A DNA stretch of 64,000 bases from the NCBI RefSeq assembly GCF_041206865.1, contig NZ_JBGEDP010000001.1:4712001-4776000 (forward strand). Reading direction: 5' to 3'. Below the pieces are notes generated by a model. That model did not search any database, was not told where the DNA came from, and saw only the letters and a program-made list of their open reading frames with translations. Below are positions 1 through 7,715 of this stretch, piece after piece. The first letter of the stretch is position 1. The number at the start of each line of letters is the position of its first letter. The stretch comes from Mycobacterium sp. HUMS_12744610 (GTDB taxonomy: Bacteria; Actinomycetota; Actinomycetes; Mycobacteriales; Mycobacteriaceae). A program made the translations under genes and the position numbers.

Positions 1-914
1 TGCACGGGGGTGTGGATCATGGTCGCATTCGGGTAGCGGGCGCTGAGCCGGTCGATCGCGGCGATACCGCGGTGTGAGGAGCCGTTATCGACGATGAAGA
101 ACACCCGCGTGGCTGATGCGTAGGGCTGGCTGGTCATGACCTGGTCGACCAGTCGGGTGAACGCCTTGATGCCGGTGGAGGTCTCGCAACGGCCGAAGAC
201 CCGGGCCTGGTGCACGTCGTAGGCGGCCAGATACGCCAGCGCGCCGCGGCGGTGGTAGTCGTGATTGACCCGCATCGGGCGCCCCGGCCGGGTCGCTACG
301 GTGCGGTGGCACCGGTCGCGGGCCTGGATCGAGGGTTTCTCGTCGGCGGAGATCACGTATTCATCGGCTCCCAGTGGGGTGCCCTGATAGGTGCGGGCGT
401 ACAACTCGAGCACAACGGCGGCTTTGGCCTCGAAGTCGGGGTCGCGCACGAAGATCCACGGTCGGTGCTGCCATGGTTTGAGCGCATCGTGGTCCAGCCA
501 GCGGCGCACCGTGGACACCGATGCCGCGATGCCGTCGCGGCGCAGTTGGGCGGCTAGATCCACAGCACTCCATCGCGACAGCGGCAGGTCGTGTTCGGCG
601 GGCAGCTCGCACGCCCAAGCGGTGACCTTGGCCCGGTCGGCCGGGGTGTAGATCGGTGGGCGCCCCGAACGCGGCGCATCGGCCAGGCCCTCGATGCCCT
701 TGCCGGCGAACCGGGCCCGCCACTTACGCGCGGTGTCCACGCAGATGCCCAGTTCCTCGGCGATCGCCGCGTTCGGCGCGCCGTCGGCGGCCAGCAACAC
801 GATCATCGCGCGCAGCACCAGTTTTTGTGGTGTGGCCCCGGCGCGCACCCACCCGTTGAGGGTGTCGCGGTCTTGGGCGCTCAGCGTGATCCGGTGCGGG
901 CTGACCATCACCAT
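1..914 (-). CDS. IS630-family transposase, 3' end beyond the window
   Basis: The reverse strand reads open from an ATG at 914 (second in-frame ATG at 908) to base 1, about 304 residues without a stop. It starts MVMVSPHRITLSAQDRD and continues with an N-terminal helix-turn-helix region (AIAEELGICVDTARKWRARF). A DDE catalytic core follows: the first Asp lies in VISADEKPSIQ and the second in VFFIVDNGSSHRG. The last Glu would lie past the window edge. The order of helix-turn-helix then DDE core and the SADEK motif are typical of IS630/Tc1-mariner transposases. It does not resemble the degraded IS630 copy at 26051-27110 closely and is probably a different element. Confidence 0.85.
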   Translation of the reverse strand, partial: MVMVSPHRITLSAQDRDTLNGWVRAGATPQKLVLRAMIVLLAADGAPNAAIAEELGICVDTARKWRARFAGKGIEGLADAPRSGRPPIYTPADRAKVTAWACELPAEHDLPLSRWSAVDLAAQLRRDGIAASVSTVRRWLDHDALKPWQHRPWIFVRDPDFEAKAAVVLELYARTYQGTPLGADEYVISADEKPSIQARDRCHRTVATRPGRPMRVNHDYHRRGALAYLAAYDVHQARVFGRCETSTGIKAFTRLVDQVMTSQPYASATRVFFIVDNGSSHRGIAAIDRLSARYPNATMIHTPV

Positions 915-967
915 GCCCGGGCCCCGACCCTGTCGTCACATCCATCACTCATGCCTCAACCGTCACA

Positions 968-1015
968 TTTTGGCGGATCACGGGCTGGTCACGACACGCC
1001 GATGACCGGCCCGCG
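968..1015. repeat. 48-bp hairpin repeat, copy A
   Basis: A 48-bp sequence is repeated perfectly and in the same orientation at 6433-6480. It contains a 10-bp imperfect stem (GGGCTGGTCA paired with TGACCGGCCC, one mismatch) with an 11-base loop. This copy lies just outside the 5' end of the IS630 transposase gene. Copy B lies next to the ISL3 right end. It may be a small transposable repeat or part of an IS terminus; the sequence alone does not decide. Confidence 0.8.
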
Positions 1016-1042
1016 CCACGCTGATCGGGCACCATCGAAGCC

Positions 1043-1390
1043 ATGCCGAAACCACCGGAATCAACCAAGAATTCACTGCGCTGGAAGCTGCGCGAACATG
1101 CCAGTAACAGGTGGCCGCAGCTGAGCGCGATCACCACCCGATTCCACGGCCAATTCGCCTACGTCGAAGCCGCCCTGCCCGACCAAGCCGTCATGCCCTT
1201 GATGCGGCTGCGCTACAACGGCTCGGCCAGCATCTGGGGATTCGCCATCTACCTGGCCAGCAGCGACAAATATGAAGACTCATTCCTGCCCAACGGAACT
1301 CCCTCGGGCAGTCCCGAAGAAGCCCTCGACTGCGCCTGTGGCCTCTACCTCGGCGACCCCACCGCATGGCAACAACCCCCGACGAATTAA
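1043..1390 (+). CDS. Conserved hypothetical protein, 115 aa
   Basis: An ATG-started ORF of 115 residues, MPKPPESTKNSLRWKLRE..., runs to TAA at 1388-1390. The composition is that of a soluble globular protein (RFHGQFAYVEAALPD, LRLRYNGSASIWGFAIY) with a low-complexity C-terminus. No signal peptide, membrane segment or recognised domain is visible. It begins only 27 bases after hairpin repeat copy A and converges with the gene at 1404. I do not recognise a function. Coding preference and sensible composition argue that it is real. Confidence 0.6.
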   Translation: MPKPPESTKNSLRWKLREHASNRWPQLSAITTRFHGQFAYVEAALPDQAVMPLMRLRYNGSASIWGFAIYLASSDKYEDSFLPNGTPSGSPEEALDCACGLYLGDPTAWQQPPTN

Positions 1391-1403
1391 CGGGCAAGAC
1401 CAC

Positions 1404-1634
1404 TTAGGCGCGCACCCCGATGTAGGCCATGACCCGGTTGAGGATGAGGTTGTATGCGTCGCCGTCCTCGGTGAGACGGGTGAGAGCCTGGCGCCGGAGG
1501 AACCCGTCGAGACGCCGGTCCAGCGGCCAGTCGGCGTAGATGTCGTCGGCATAGTCCGAGTGCATGAACTGCCAGGCGAGCGCGTCGACATCGGAGTCCG
1601 TCAGCAAGTACAGACCGCTTACCGTAGAAGCCAT
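1404..1634 (-). CDS. Small hypothetical protein, 76 aa
   Basis: The 76-residue reverse-strand ORF is MASTVSGLYLLTDSDVDALA... It is acidic in the middle (DYADDIYADWPLDRRLDGFLRR) and ends LILNRVMAYIGVRA. An AAGGAAC stretch just upstream of the ATG (1635-1645) is a plausible ribosome-binding site. It looks like a small helical cytosolic protein. No family is recognised. It converges on the gene at 1043-1390 with 13 bases between the stop codons. Confidence 0.55.
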   Translation of the reverse strand: MASTVSGLYLLTDSDVDALAWQFMHSDYADDIYADWPLDRRLDGFLRRQALTRLTEDGDAYNLILNRVMAYIGVRA

Positions 1635-1839
1635 ACGAGTTCCTTTATGTGCAGGGTGGTTTCATCATTGCGGCGGCGACCACCCCGCCCATAGGGCCTG
1701 AAGTCACCTGTTGGACCGTCTCAGGCTAGTGGGTCAGGCGGCGTCCGGCACGGGGCGCCGACAAACCGCGACCTCGGCGTGTCCGGTTCGTTGTCAACCG
1801 TTTCGCGGCGATGCGCGCGCAGAATTCTTGGCGCAGGGG

Positions 1840-2127
1840 CTAATTCGGGGCGCCGCCGCGGCCCCCGTCCGCGCGCTCCCGGATGGCGGCCTGCACCGCG
1901 GCGTACCGCGACCGCGCCCGCTCGTCGGCGGCCCGCTGCTCTTCGGCCGTGACGACCAGCGCGTCGGGACCCGGGTAGACCGTCGCCTCCTCGCCCGTGG
2001 CGAGCCAGCGGACACGGTAGGGCGGCGCCCCGTCCGGCGAGCGCACGGTGGTGATCAACCCGCGCAACTCCGGCTGGCCGACAGTGCCGCGCTTGATGAC
2101 CAGCCAGTCGCCGACGCGGGCCCTCAT
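1840..2127 (-). CDS. DUF1918-domain protein, 95 aa
   Basis: The protein MRARVGDWLVIKRGTVGQPE... has the compact SH3-like DUF1918 signature: VGDWLVIKRGTVGQPELRG, a short strand with PPYRVRWLATGEE, then YPGPDALVV. The C-terminal 30 residues are charged and helical. The start ATG overlaps the stop of the upstream universal stress protein gene by one base, so translational coupling is likely. It is the last gene of a three-gene operon starting with the nitroreductase at 4000. DUF1918 proteins are small and of unknown function; in actinobacteria they commonly sit with stress genes. Confidence 0.8.
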   Translation of the reverse strand: MRARVGDWLVIKRGTVGQPELRGLITTVRSPDGAPPYRVRWLATGEEATVYPGPDALVVTAEEQRAADERARSRYAAVQAAIRERADGGRGGAPN

Positions 2128-2969
2128 CAGCGGCCCGGCCGCTCGGGCCCGACGACGAGCAGCGAGAAATCGCTGTTCCGCAGCGCGGGAGCACCGTCCG
2201 GGCCGAGCAGTTGACGCACCTCGGCGGTCCGGGCGGCGCCGACCATGACCAGCTGGACGAACGCGGCATGCTCGGCGAGGTAGTCACGGAAGGGACCGCG
2301 CAGCACCGCGGTGTCGACGTGCACGTCGGGGTAGCCGTCCAGGCAGCGCACCAGGTGCGGGTCGAGTATCACGGCCGCGCCGTCGCCGCCCGGGGCGCCA
2401 CCCGGCGCCGCCTCGGTCACCACCCGCAGCCGGGCGTGCCGGCGCTGGGCCTCGTTGAGCGCGAGCTCGAGAACGTCGACGTCCTCGGGCGATCCGTCCA
2501 CACAGGCGACGATCCAGCGCCGGTCGGCGGCGGCCGTGCCGTCGCGCTCACCTCTGACGATGGCGACCGAACAGTGGGCGGACTGCGCCACTTCCCTTGC
2601 GGTGGAACCCAACCAGCCCTCCGGATGCTGTGCGGCGCCGGTGTCCCCGACGCAGAGCAATCCGGTGGAGCGCGACGCCGCGACGAGTGTGGGCACCGGC
2701 TCGCCTTCGAGCACCTCGGTCTCGACTTTCACCGACCTGCCCAGGGCCTCGATGGCGCTGTACGCATCCTGCACGACTTCCTCCGCGGCCGCCAATGCCG
2801 CCCTGGCTTCCAGCGGGCCGGCGCCGGGATCCGTCCGGGCGACATAGAGCAGGCGCAGCGGGACGTCGGTCCCGTCCACCTCGTCCACCGCCCACCGCGC
2901 CGCGCGAATCGCGGCCTGCGATCCGTCGACACCGACGACCACCGACTTGGGCGGGTATGAGTCGAACAT
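2127..2969 (-). CDS. Universal stress protein with two USP domains
   Basis: This 280-residue protein has two tandem USP domains. Domain 1 (about 1-145) begins SVVVGVDGSQAAIRAARWAV and contains LLCVGDTGA and GWLGSTAREVAQSAHCSVAIV, the G-2x-G-9x-G(S/T)-like ATP-binding region. Domain 2 (about 150-280) begins WIVACVDGSPEDVDVLELAL and is more degenerate at the C-terminal ATP motif. The start at 2969 is preferred over the in-frame ATG at 2984 because GAGGAG then sits about 10 bases upstream of it. Two-domain USPs of this size are typical DosR-regulon members in mycobacteria. It lies 50 bases downstream of the nitroreductase gene in the same operon. Confidence 0.9.
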   Translation of the reverse strand: MFDSYPPKSVVVGVDGSQAAIRAARWAVDEVDGTDVPLRLLYVARTDPGAGPLEARAALAAAEEVVQDAYSAIEALGRSVKVETEVLEGEPVPTLVAASRSTGLLCVGDTGAAQHPEGWLGSTAREVAQSAHCSVAIVRGERDGTAAADRRWIVACVDGSPEDVDVLELALNEAQRRHARLRVVTEAAPGGAPGGDGAAVILDPHLVRCLDGYPDVHVDTAVLRGPFRDYLAEHAAFVQLVMVGAARTAEVRQLLGPDGAPALRNSDFSLLVVGPERPGR

Positions 2970-3019
2970 CGTGAAACTCCTCATTGTCAGGGCTTTTGTG
3001 GCTTCCGCGCGCCGGCGTT

Positions 3020-4000
3020 TCAGCTCCGCATTTCCAGCACGTCGCGCAACGGCCGGCGCGGCGTCGGCTCCGGGAGATCTCCGGCGGGCGCGGCGCCGAC
3101 CCGGATCAACACCTGCGGCACCATCGTCGGGTCGGCGAGGAGCCCCCGCACGATGTCCCGGCCGGCCTGCACCTCGGTGATGTGCGTGACCGTGCACGTC
3201 GCCAATCCGGCCATGGTGCACTCCAGCAGCACCGCCGAAAGCGCCTCCCCGGCGGCGAGCCAGTCCGCGCGGGTGTCGCCGTAGCCGGACAGGACCACGA
3301 TCTTGGCCTCATCCTGGCCGGCCGGCGAATTTCCGGCATTCCCGTCGGCGGGGAAGCGGCGGTTCACGTCGACGTCGCTACCCTGCGCGGCGGAGGGCAA
3401 CGCGCCCTCGGGTATTCCCTCAGATTCCCGCACCGGCGCTGTCCACCAACGTAATTCGTGGTGGTAGAGGTCGTCGTAGCGGCGCAGGACCTCGGTGAGC
3501 CGGGACGCCTCCACCAGGCGGGGCCGCGCCTCGTCGGACAGCACGTCCAGTGTGGCCAGGCCGGGGTCGAACGCGCTGCGCAGCGCGGGCTCGATCGACG
3601 CCCAGTCCTTCGGGGCGCCGAACGGGCGCCGGTCGGTCCGGCGACGCGCCATCGCCGCGGCGCGGTCGCGCTGGGCGTCGGTGACGTAGTCGGCCGGGGC
3701 GAACCCGATCGAGGCGAGGTGGTCGAGGTTGCTGGGATTGGGGAACCGGTCGACCTCGGTGTGCCAGCCGGCGGCGAGCATCGCGTCGCGGAAGTGATCG
3801 AGCACCGCCCCACAGCTGATGATGGACTCGCGGCCCGAGCTGTCGGTCGCGGTCACGATCCGGTGCGGGTCGGCGAACAGGTCGACGACCGCGCCGCCGG
3901 CCACCCAGCGCCACGGCTGGCTGTTGTGCAGCGAGGGAGCGCGGCACGCCGACTCCACCGCCCCCTTGACCACCATGGTGTCGACCGTCGTCCCGACCAT
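3020..4000 (-). CDS. Acg-family nitroreductase-like flavoprotein
   Basis: A 326-residue protein with the Acg/Rv3131 signature: ESACRAPSLHNSQPWRWV near the N-terminus, ISCGAVLDHFRDAMLAAGW around residue 80, ARRRTDRRPF around 125, and GEALSAVLLECTMAGLATCTVTHITE near 260. Known family members are DosR-induced nitroreductase-fold proteins that bind flavin; a physiological substrate is not known. The ATG at 4000 follows a good GGGGAGA ribosome-binding site. A DosR-like box lies about 60 bases upstream (4059-4078). It heads an operon with the USP and DUF1918 genes. Two paralogues lie at 11011-11988 and 19798-20796. Confidence 0.9.
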   Translation of the reverse strand: MVGTTVDTMVVKGAVESACRAPSLHNSQPWRWVAGGAVVDLFADPHRIVTATDSSGRESIISCGAVLDHFRDAMLAAGWHTEVDRFPNPSNLDHLASIGFAPADYVTDAQRDRAAAMARRRTDRRPFGAPKDWASIEPALRSAFDPGLATLDVLSDEARPRLVEASRLTEVLRRYDDLYHHELRWWTAPVRESEGIPEGALPSAAQGSDVDVNRRFPADGNAGNSPAGQDEAKIVVLSGYGDTRADWLAAGEALSAVLLECTMAGLATCTVTHITEVQAGRDIVRGLLADPTMVPQVLIRVGAAPAGDLPEPTPRRPLRDVLEMRS

Positions 4001-4058
4001 TCGTCTCCCCTGCCTCTCACGTGTAACTTCGAGCCTCGGCCATACCGGCCGCCGATGC

Positions 4059-4078
4059 CAGGGTCCTTGGTCCCCGGG
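4059..4078 (-). promoter_or_regulatory. Candidate DosR box upstream of nitroreductase operon
   Basis: On the reverse strand the site contains GGGACCAAGGACCC, close to the DosR consensus core (GGGAC, A/T-rich centre, GTCCC). It lies about 60 bases upstream of the nitroreductase start and about 40 bases from the IS607 end, so the element inserted immediately upstream of the promoter region. Confidence 0.65.
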
Positions 4079-4120
4079 GGCGCCATCATTGGGCCGTTGC
4101 AAGTGAGTGATCTCTAGTGG

Positions 4121-5106
4121 TCACGCGACTTGCACCCCGTCTCCGGGTTGTTCGAAAGCCTTGCGGCTGCGTCCCTTCTTCGCTTCACAGCCACCCGCCG
4201 GGCGAGGCCCGGTCTTACGGTCGGCTCCACGCTTGACGGCGGCCCCAACTGGGCCGACGACGCTAACCGTTTCCTCGTAGCGTGCGAGGTCGATCGCGGC
4301 GTTGTCGTCACGCTGGTGCGACGCCAAGCAAGGGTCGCATAGCCACTGTTGGTCCCAGCCGATGTCGTGCACATGCCCGCAGGCGTGGCAGGTTTTCGAC
4401 GAACGAACCAGCGATCGGCGACCACCAACTGCGATCCGTACCAGCCCGTCTTATAGGACAGGTGCCGGCGCGGGGTGCCCAGGCCCGCATCGGACAGGCC
4501 ACGCCGGCGGGCGCGCGCCCCCGGCAGGCCCTTTTGCCGCAGCATTCCCCCCGCGTCCAAACCTTCGACAACGATGCGGCCGTGGGTTTTAGCCAAACGC
4601 GTTGTCAGGACATGCAGGTGATGGGTGCGGACATCGTTGACCCGGCGGTGCAGCCGGGACAGTTCGGTGGTGGGCTCACGATATTGTCGCGAACCTTTCA
4701 CGCAGCGCGACCGGGCACGGCAGACATGCCGCAACTCGCGCAGCGCGGCATCAAGCGGGCGGGGGTTCTCAACCCGCTCGATCACGACACCGTCAGCGTC
4801 GGCGACCGTCGCCAGCCAGCGGACCCCGACATCAACACCCACCCGTGAGTCGAGCTGCGCAACCTTGGGTTGCTGGGGGCGTTGGACAAGAACCCGCACG
4901 CTGGCATCGATCCGGGTGCCGTTGCGGCGCAGGCTGATTGCCAGCACCCGCGCCCGGCCTTTGGCGATAAGACGCTCGACGCGGCGGGTGCCCTCATGTG
5001 TGCGGACAGCGCCGATCACCGGCAGCGTCAGGTGTCGCCGGTCTGGCTCGACCCGCATCGCCCCGGTCGAAAACGACACCCGATCGGCGTCGCGTCCCTT
5101 CTTATT
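4121..5106 (-). pseudogene. tnpB: tnpB, C-terminal part (split and frameshifted)
   Basis: This is the RuvC-like nuclease portion of TnpB. It resumes at NKKGRDADRVSFSTGAMRV right after the ISL3 left end and carries the first catalytic Asp in SRVGVDVGVRWLA and the Glu in RIVVEGLDAGGM. Near 4380-4400 the frame changes. The remaining zinc-ribbon and third Asp (WLCDPCLASHQRDDNAAIDLARYEE) are encoded in the frame ending at 4121. So the gene is broken twice: by the ISL3 insertion at its 5' side and by an internal frameshift. TnpB proteins are RNA-guided DNA nucleases related to Cas12. This copy cannot make an intact enzyme. Confidence 0.85.
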
Positions 5107-6430
5107 GGGCTCTTCTGGGAACTCCGTGGGTCATGGGATGGCCGGATAGAGCTGGAGCCCGCCGAGGTGGAAGTAGATCGCGGTCTTGAAGTGCTCGCGG
5201 TTGCGGTAGCCGCGGGCCGAAACCCGGATGGCCTGGATGCGTGAGTTCAGGCCCTCGGCACCGGCGTTGGTGATGCGGTGGGCGAAGTAGGACAACAGCC
5301 CCGCCTCGTGGCGCTTCAACGTCTTGGCCGCGTCGATGATCGGCTTGAGACGGCAGTGGGTGGCCCAGAAGTACCAGCGCTTAAAGTGTTTGGCTGCCCA
5401 GCCGCGACGCTGGTAGGACCAGAAGTGCCGCAGACTCTCCTTGATCGCCCATGCCCGAGCGGTTTTCAGGTCACCGGAGCGCAGCGTGGCGAAGCGGTCT
5501 TGGTGACGGTCGGGCAGGTTCTCCGCCGAATACAGCCACAGGTACTTGCTGCCGGCCAGGCTCTTATCGCCGGCCGCGGCCAGCGCCCGGTTCTCGGCCT
5601 TGCGCACGGTGTCCACGGCCTTGGTCAGGTAGCCCATCAGGTGGTAGCGGTCGAAGACGATCTTGTTCTCGGCGTCGCTCAGGTGCGCGCGCACCGAGGC
5701 GGCGAACGGCTCCCACATGTCCATTGCCACCGCCTCGATCCCGGCCAGCTGCTCGGGGGTGAACCGGTCGAAGTAGCCGTCCAGGCTGGCCTGGCGGCGT
5801 TCGTCGGCGATGTAGTCCACCGTGCCCGCGTCCAGGTCACTGACCACGGTGATGTAGTCCTGTCCCTTCCCGGCCGCCTTCTCATCGACCCCGACGTGGG
5901 CCGGCGCCACCAGCGGTTTGGCGGCCAGGCCGCGGGCCACCGCACGGTCCATCAGGTGCCACGCCTCGTCCCAGCTGACCCGCAGCAGCCCGGCCGCGGC
6001 CGCCACGTCGCACGCGGCGAGCACGTCGATGGCCAGCCGCTCAAACAACATGGTGAACCGCGAATGCGGCTCGGCCCACGGCAGCCGCACCTGATGCACC
6101 CCGTGCTCGGGACAGGCCACCCGCGGCGGGCTGGCATGCAGGAACGTCAGAAACGCACACGAGTCCAGATGCCGCCACGCCCGTTCCTCGCCATGGTCAT
6201 ACACCGACAGCTCGCGCTCGCAGTCCGGGCAGGCGAACCGGGTCCGGCCCGGATGCACGACCCAGACGTCCACCCGACCTTCCTGAGCCGACAGCTCCAC
6301 CCGTTGCACCTCCCACGGCGCTACCAGTCCCAGCAGATGGCGGTACAACTCGGTGTCGCGCACACAGCACATCCTGCCGCCCTGCGCCCATCACGCCCAG
6401 ACCAGACCCACAGAAAACCCGGAAGCGCCC
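5107..6430 (-). mobile_element. ISL3-family insertion sequence
   Basis: The terminal inverted repeats are visible. The left end begins GGGCTCTTCTGGGAACTC and the complement of the right end begins GGGCGCTTCCGGGTTTTC; both continue with GTGGGTC. These G-rich CTTC ends and the single long transposase gene are typical of ISL3. The element is 1324 bp. No perfect 8-bp target duplication is seen (TTCTTATT against ATTTTTGG), perhaps because the 48-bp hairpin repeat adjoining its right end reflects a second event. It interrupts tnpB of the IS607 element. Confidence 0.8.
5131..6372 (-). CDS. ISL3-family transposase
   Basis: The 413-residue protein has an N-terminal zinc-ribbon (RFACPDCERELSVYDH, then ASPPRVACPEHGVHQVRLPWAE), a helix-turn-helix (LLRVSWDEAWHLMDRAV) and a DDE core. 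The core begins HVGVDEKAAGKGQDYITVVSDLD, followed by EAVAMDMWEPFAASV and, near the end, NAGAEGLNSRIQAIRVSARGYRNREHFKTAI. All the expected ISL3 blocks are present with no stop or frameshift, so this copy may be active. The start at 6372 is an ATG; an in-frame GTG at 6363 is an alternative. The stop lies about 24 bases from the left terminal repeat. Confidence 0.92.
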   Translation of the reverse strand: MCCVRDTELYRHLLGLVAPWEVQRVELSAQEGRVDVWVVHPGRTRFACPDCERELSVYDHGEERAWRHLDSCAFLTFLHASPPRVACPEHGVHQVRLPWAEPHSRFTMLFERLAIDVLAACDVAAAAGLLRVSWDEAWHLMDRAVARGLAAKPLVAPAHVGVDEKAAGKGQDYITVVSDLDAGTVDYIADERRQASLDGYFDRFTPEQLAGIEAVAMDMWEPFAASVRAHLSDAENKIVFDRYHLMGYLTKAVDTVRKAENRALAAAGDKSLAGSKYLWLYSAENLPDRHQDRFATLRSGDLKTARAWAIKESLRHFWSYQRRGWAAKHFKRWYFWATHCRLKPIIDAAKTLKRHEAGLLSYFAHRITNAGAEGLNSRIQAIRVSARGYRNREHFKTAIYFHLGGLQLYPAIP

Positions 6431-6432
6431 AT

Positions 6433-6480
6433 TTTTGGCGGATCACGGGCTGGTCACGACACGCCGATGACCGGCCCGCG
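6433..6480. repeat. 48-bp hairpin repeat, copy B
   Basis: This is a perfect direct repeat of 968-1015. It lies between the right end of the ISL3 element (6430) and the point where the tnpB reading frame resumes (6481). Its hairpin (10-bp stem, 11-base loop) is described at copy A. Its placement at the insertion junction suggests it arrived with, or was a target for, the ISL3 element. Confidence 0.8.
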
Positions 6481-6838
6481 TGCCCGCCCGGGAGGTCTGC
6501 CAGTTCCAGTAGGCATCAACCGCGCCGTCGATGCCATCGGCGTAGGCTTCTTTCGAGTATTCCGGCCACCACACCTGCCCGGTCTCTGCGTTGACGCAAA
6601 CCTCGTCCTTGACGGTGTTCCAGCGTTTGCGCAGCACCCGCAGCGACGGCTTCGCGGTCGCGATCCCGGTTACGTGCCACGCTTCAATGTCGGCTTTCAG
6701 GGTGGCCACGGTCCAGTTGAACGCCTTGCGTCGGGCGCCAAAATGCCTCGCCAACGCGCGGGCCTGGTCCTCTGTCGGGTCCAGCGTGAACCGAAACGCC
6801 TGCACACACCACCCGTCGGGCACCTCGAATCTGGCCAT
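6481..6838 (-). pseudogene. tnpB: tnpB, N-terminal part
   Basis: This is the first ~119 residues of TnpB: MARFEVPDGWCVQAFRFTLDP..., then LARHFGARRKAFNWTVATLKAD and YADGIDGAVDAYWNWQTSRAG. The fragment is cut at the hairpin repeat and ISL3 insertion. Its ATG overlaps the tnpA stop (ATGA), as usual in IS607-type pairs. The missing ~10 residues before NKKGRD (resuming at 5106) appear lost at the junction, so the split is not a simple clean insertion. Confidence 0.85.
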
Positions 6839-7422
6839 CAGGCCGCCTCCGCGTCATCGGCTGCAGCAGCAGCCACGGCACGGCGAGCACGGTTGGCCGC
6901 CGCGCGTTTGCCATAGAGTCGCGCACACATCGAGGTCAGAATCTCTGTCATATCCCGCACCTGGTCATCGTCAACCTCGGCCGAGTCGACCACCACCAGC
7001 TCACGGCCCTGAGCGGCGAGTGCGGCTTCGACCAACTCAGAGCCGAACCGGCAGAACCGATCCCGATGCTCCACCACGATTCGCGTCACCGCCGGATCAC
7101 GTAACAGAGTAAGAAACTTGCGGCGATGCCCGCCCAGCGCAGAACCAACCTCGCTCACCACCTCATCGACGGCGATCTGCTGGGTCGTGGCCCACGCGGT
7201 CACCCGCGCCACCTGCCGATCCAGATCAGCTTTCTGATCTGCTGACGACACCCACGCATACACCGCCGTCCGTCCATGCGGGGCCGTCTCGGCTACCGCA
7301 TCGTTCACCAAGATGAGCCGACCCACTCGCTGCGCCGGGACAGGCAACAACCCGGCGCGAAACCAGCGATACGCGCTCCCCCGCGCCACACCGTTTCGCT
7401 CCGCCCACGTCGCCAGATGCAT
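6838..7422 (-). CDS. tnpA: IS607-family serine recombinase TnpA
   Basis: A 194-residue protein with an N-terminal MerR-like helix-turn-helix (MHLATWAERNGVARGSAYRWFRAGLLPVP) followed by a compact serine resolvase domain (AVYAWVSSADQKADLDRQVARV, the Ser-containing YxRVSS-type motif, then VVEHRDRFCRFG and a C-terminal helix). This inverted order, DNA-binding domain first, is diagnostic of IS607. The start at 7422 is chosen over the upstream ATG at 7452 because family members begin just before the helix-turn-helix and an AGGA lies upstream. The catalytic Ser lies in the WVSSAD stretch. Confidence 0.9.
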   Translation of the reverse strand: MHLATWAERNGVARGSAYRWFRAGLLPVPAQRVGRLILVNDAVAETAPHGRTAVYAWVSSADQKADLDRQVARVTAWATTQQIAVDEVVSEVGSALGGHRRKFLTLLRDPAVTRIVVEHRDRFCRFGSELVEAALAAQGRELVVVDSAEVDDDQVRDMTEILTSMCARLYGKRAAANRARRAVAAAAADDAEAA

Positions 7423-7499
7423 GCTTCTGTTCCTACAACACACCACCGACATTGATCGTGTTCAGCCGGTTCGGGTGAGGATGGTCTTGCTCGTTCGCC

Positions 7500-7715
7500 G
7501 CTGGTGATGACCCTCCCACTGACTGACGTCCTGCTGGATTGTCTTCCAGTTGATTTGTCTCACCAGCGACGTGCGAGCAAGCACCGCCGAGAGCCCGGCG
7601 GGGCGGACATGACCTAATCAGGAGCCTGGCCGTTCCTCATCAATGTCTTGTCTGCCCGCCCCACCGGGTTGTCACCTACCGCACGGTTCATTGCAACGGA
7701 GAGGACACCACCATC
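7500..7715 (+). other. IS110 non-coding left end, possible bridge-RNA region
   Basis: This stretch upstream of the IS110 transposase start has no credible gene. In IS110-group elements that encode an N-terminal RuvC-like domain, the longer 5' non-coding end specifies a structured bridge RNA that selects target and donor. A GC-rich hairpin (CCGCCGAGAGCCCGGCGGGG, about 7588-7607) is visible. Assignment as a bridge RNA is inference from the family and not a proven structure. Confidence 0.35.

Larger units (their letters stand above)
4114..7500 (-). mobile_element. IS607-family element, interrupted by ISL3
   Basis: The element has the IS607 gene order: a serine-recombinase tnpA followed by tnpB, overlapping ATGA. 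The outer limits are approximate because IS607 elements lack inverted repeats; the tnpB-proximal end lies near 4110 and the tnpA-proximal end near or beyond 7450. An ISL3 element (5107-6430) plus a 48-bp hairpin repeat split tnpB. Both tnpB parts are in the same orientation and order. A guide RNA (omega/reRNA) would be expected from the tnpB 3' end near 4110, but its sequence cannot be confirmed here. Confidence 0.8.
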
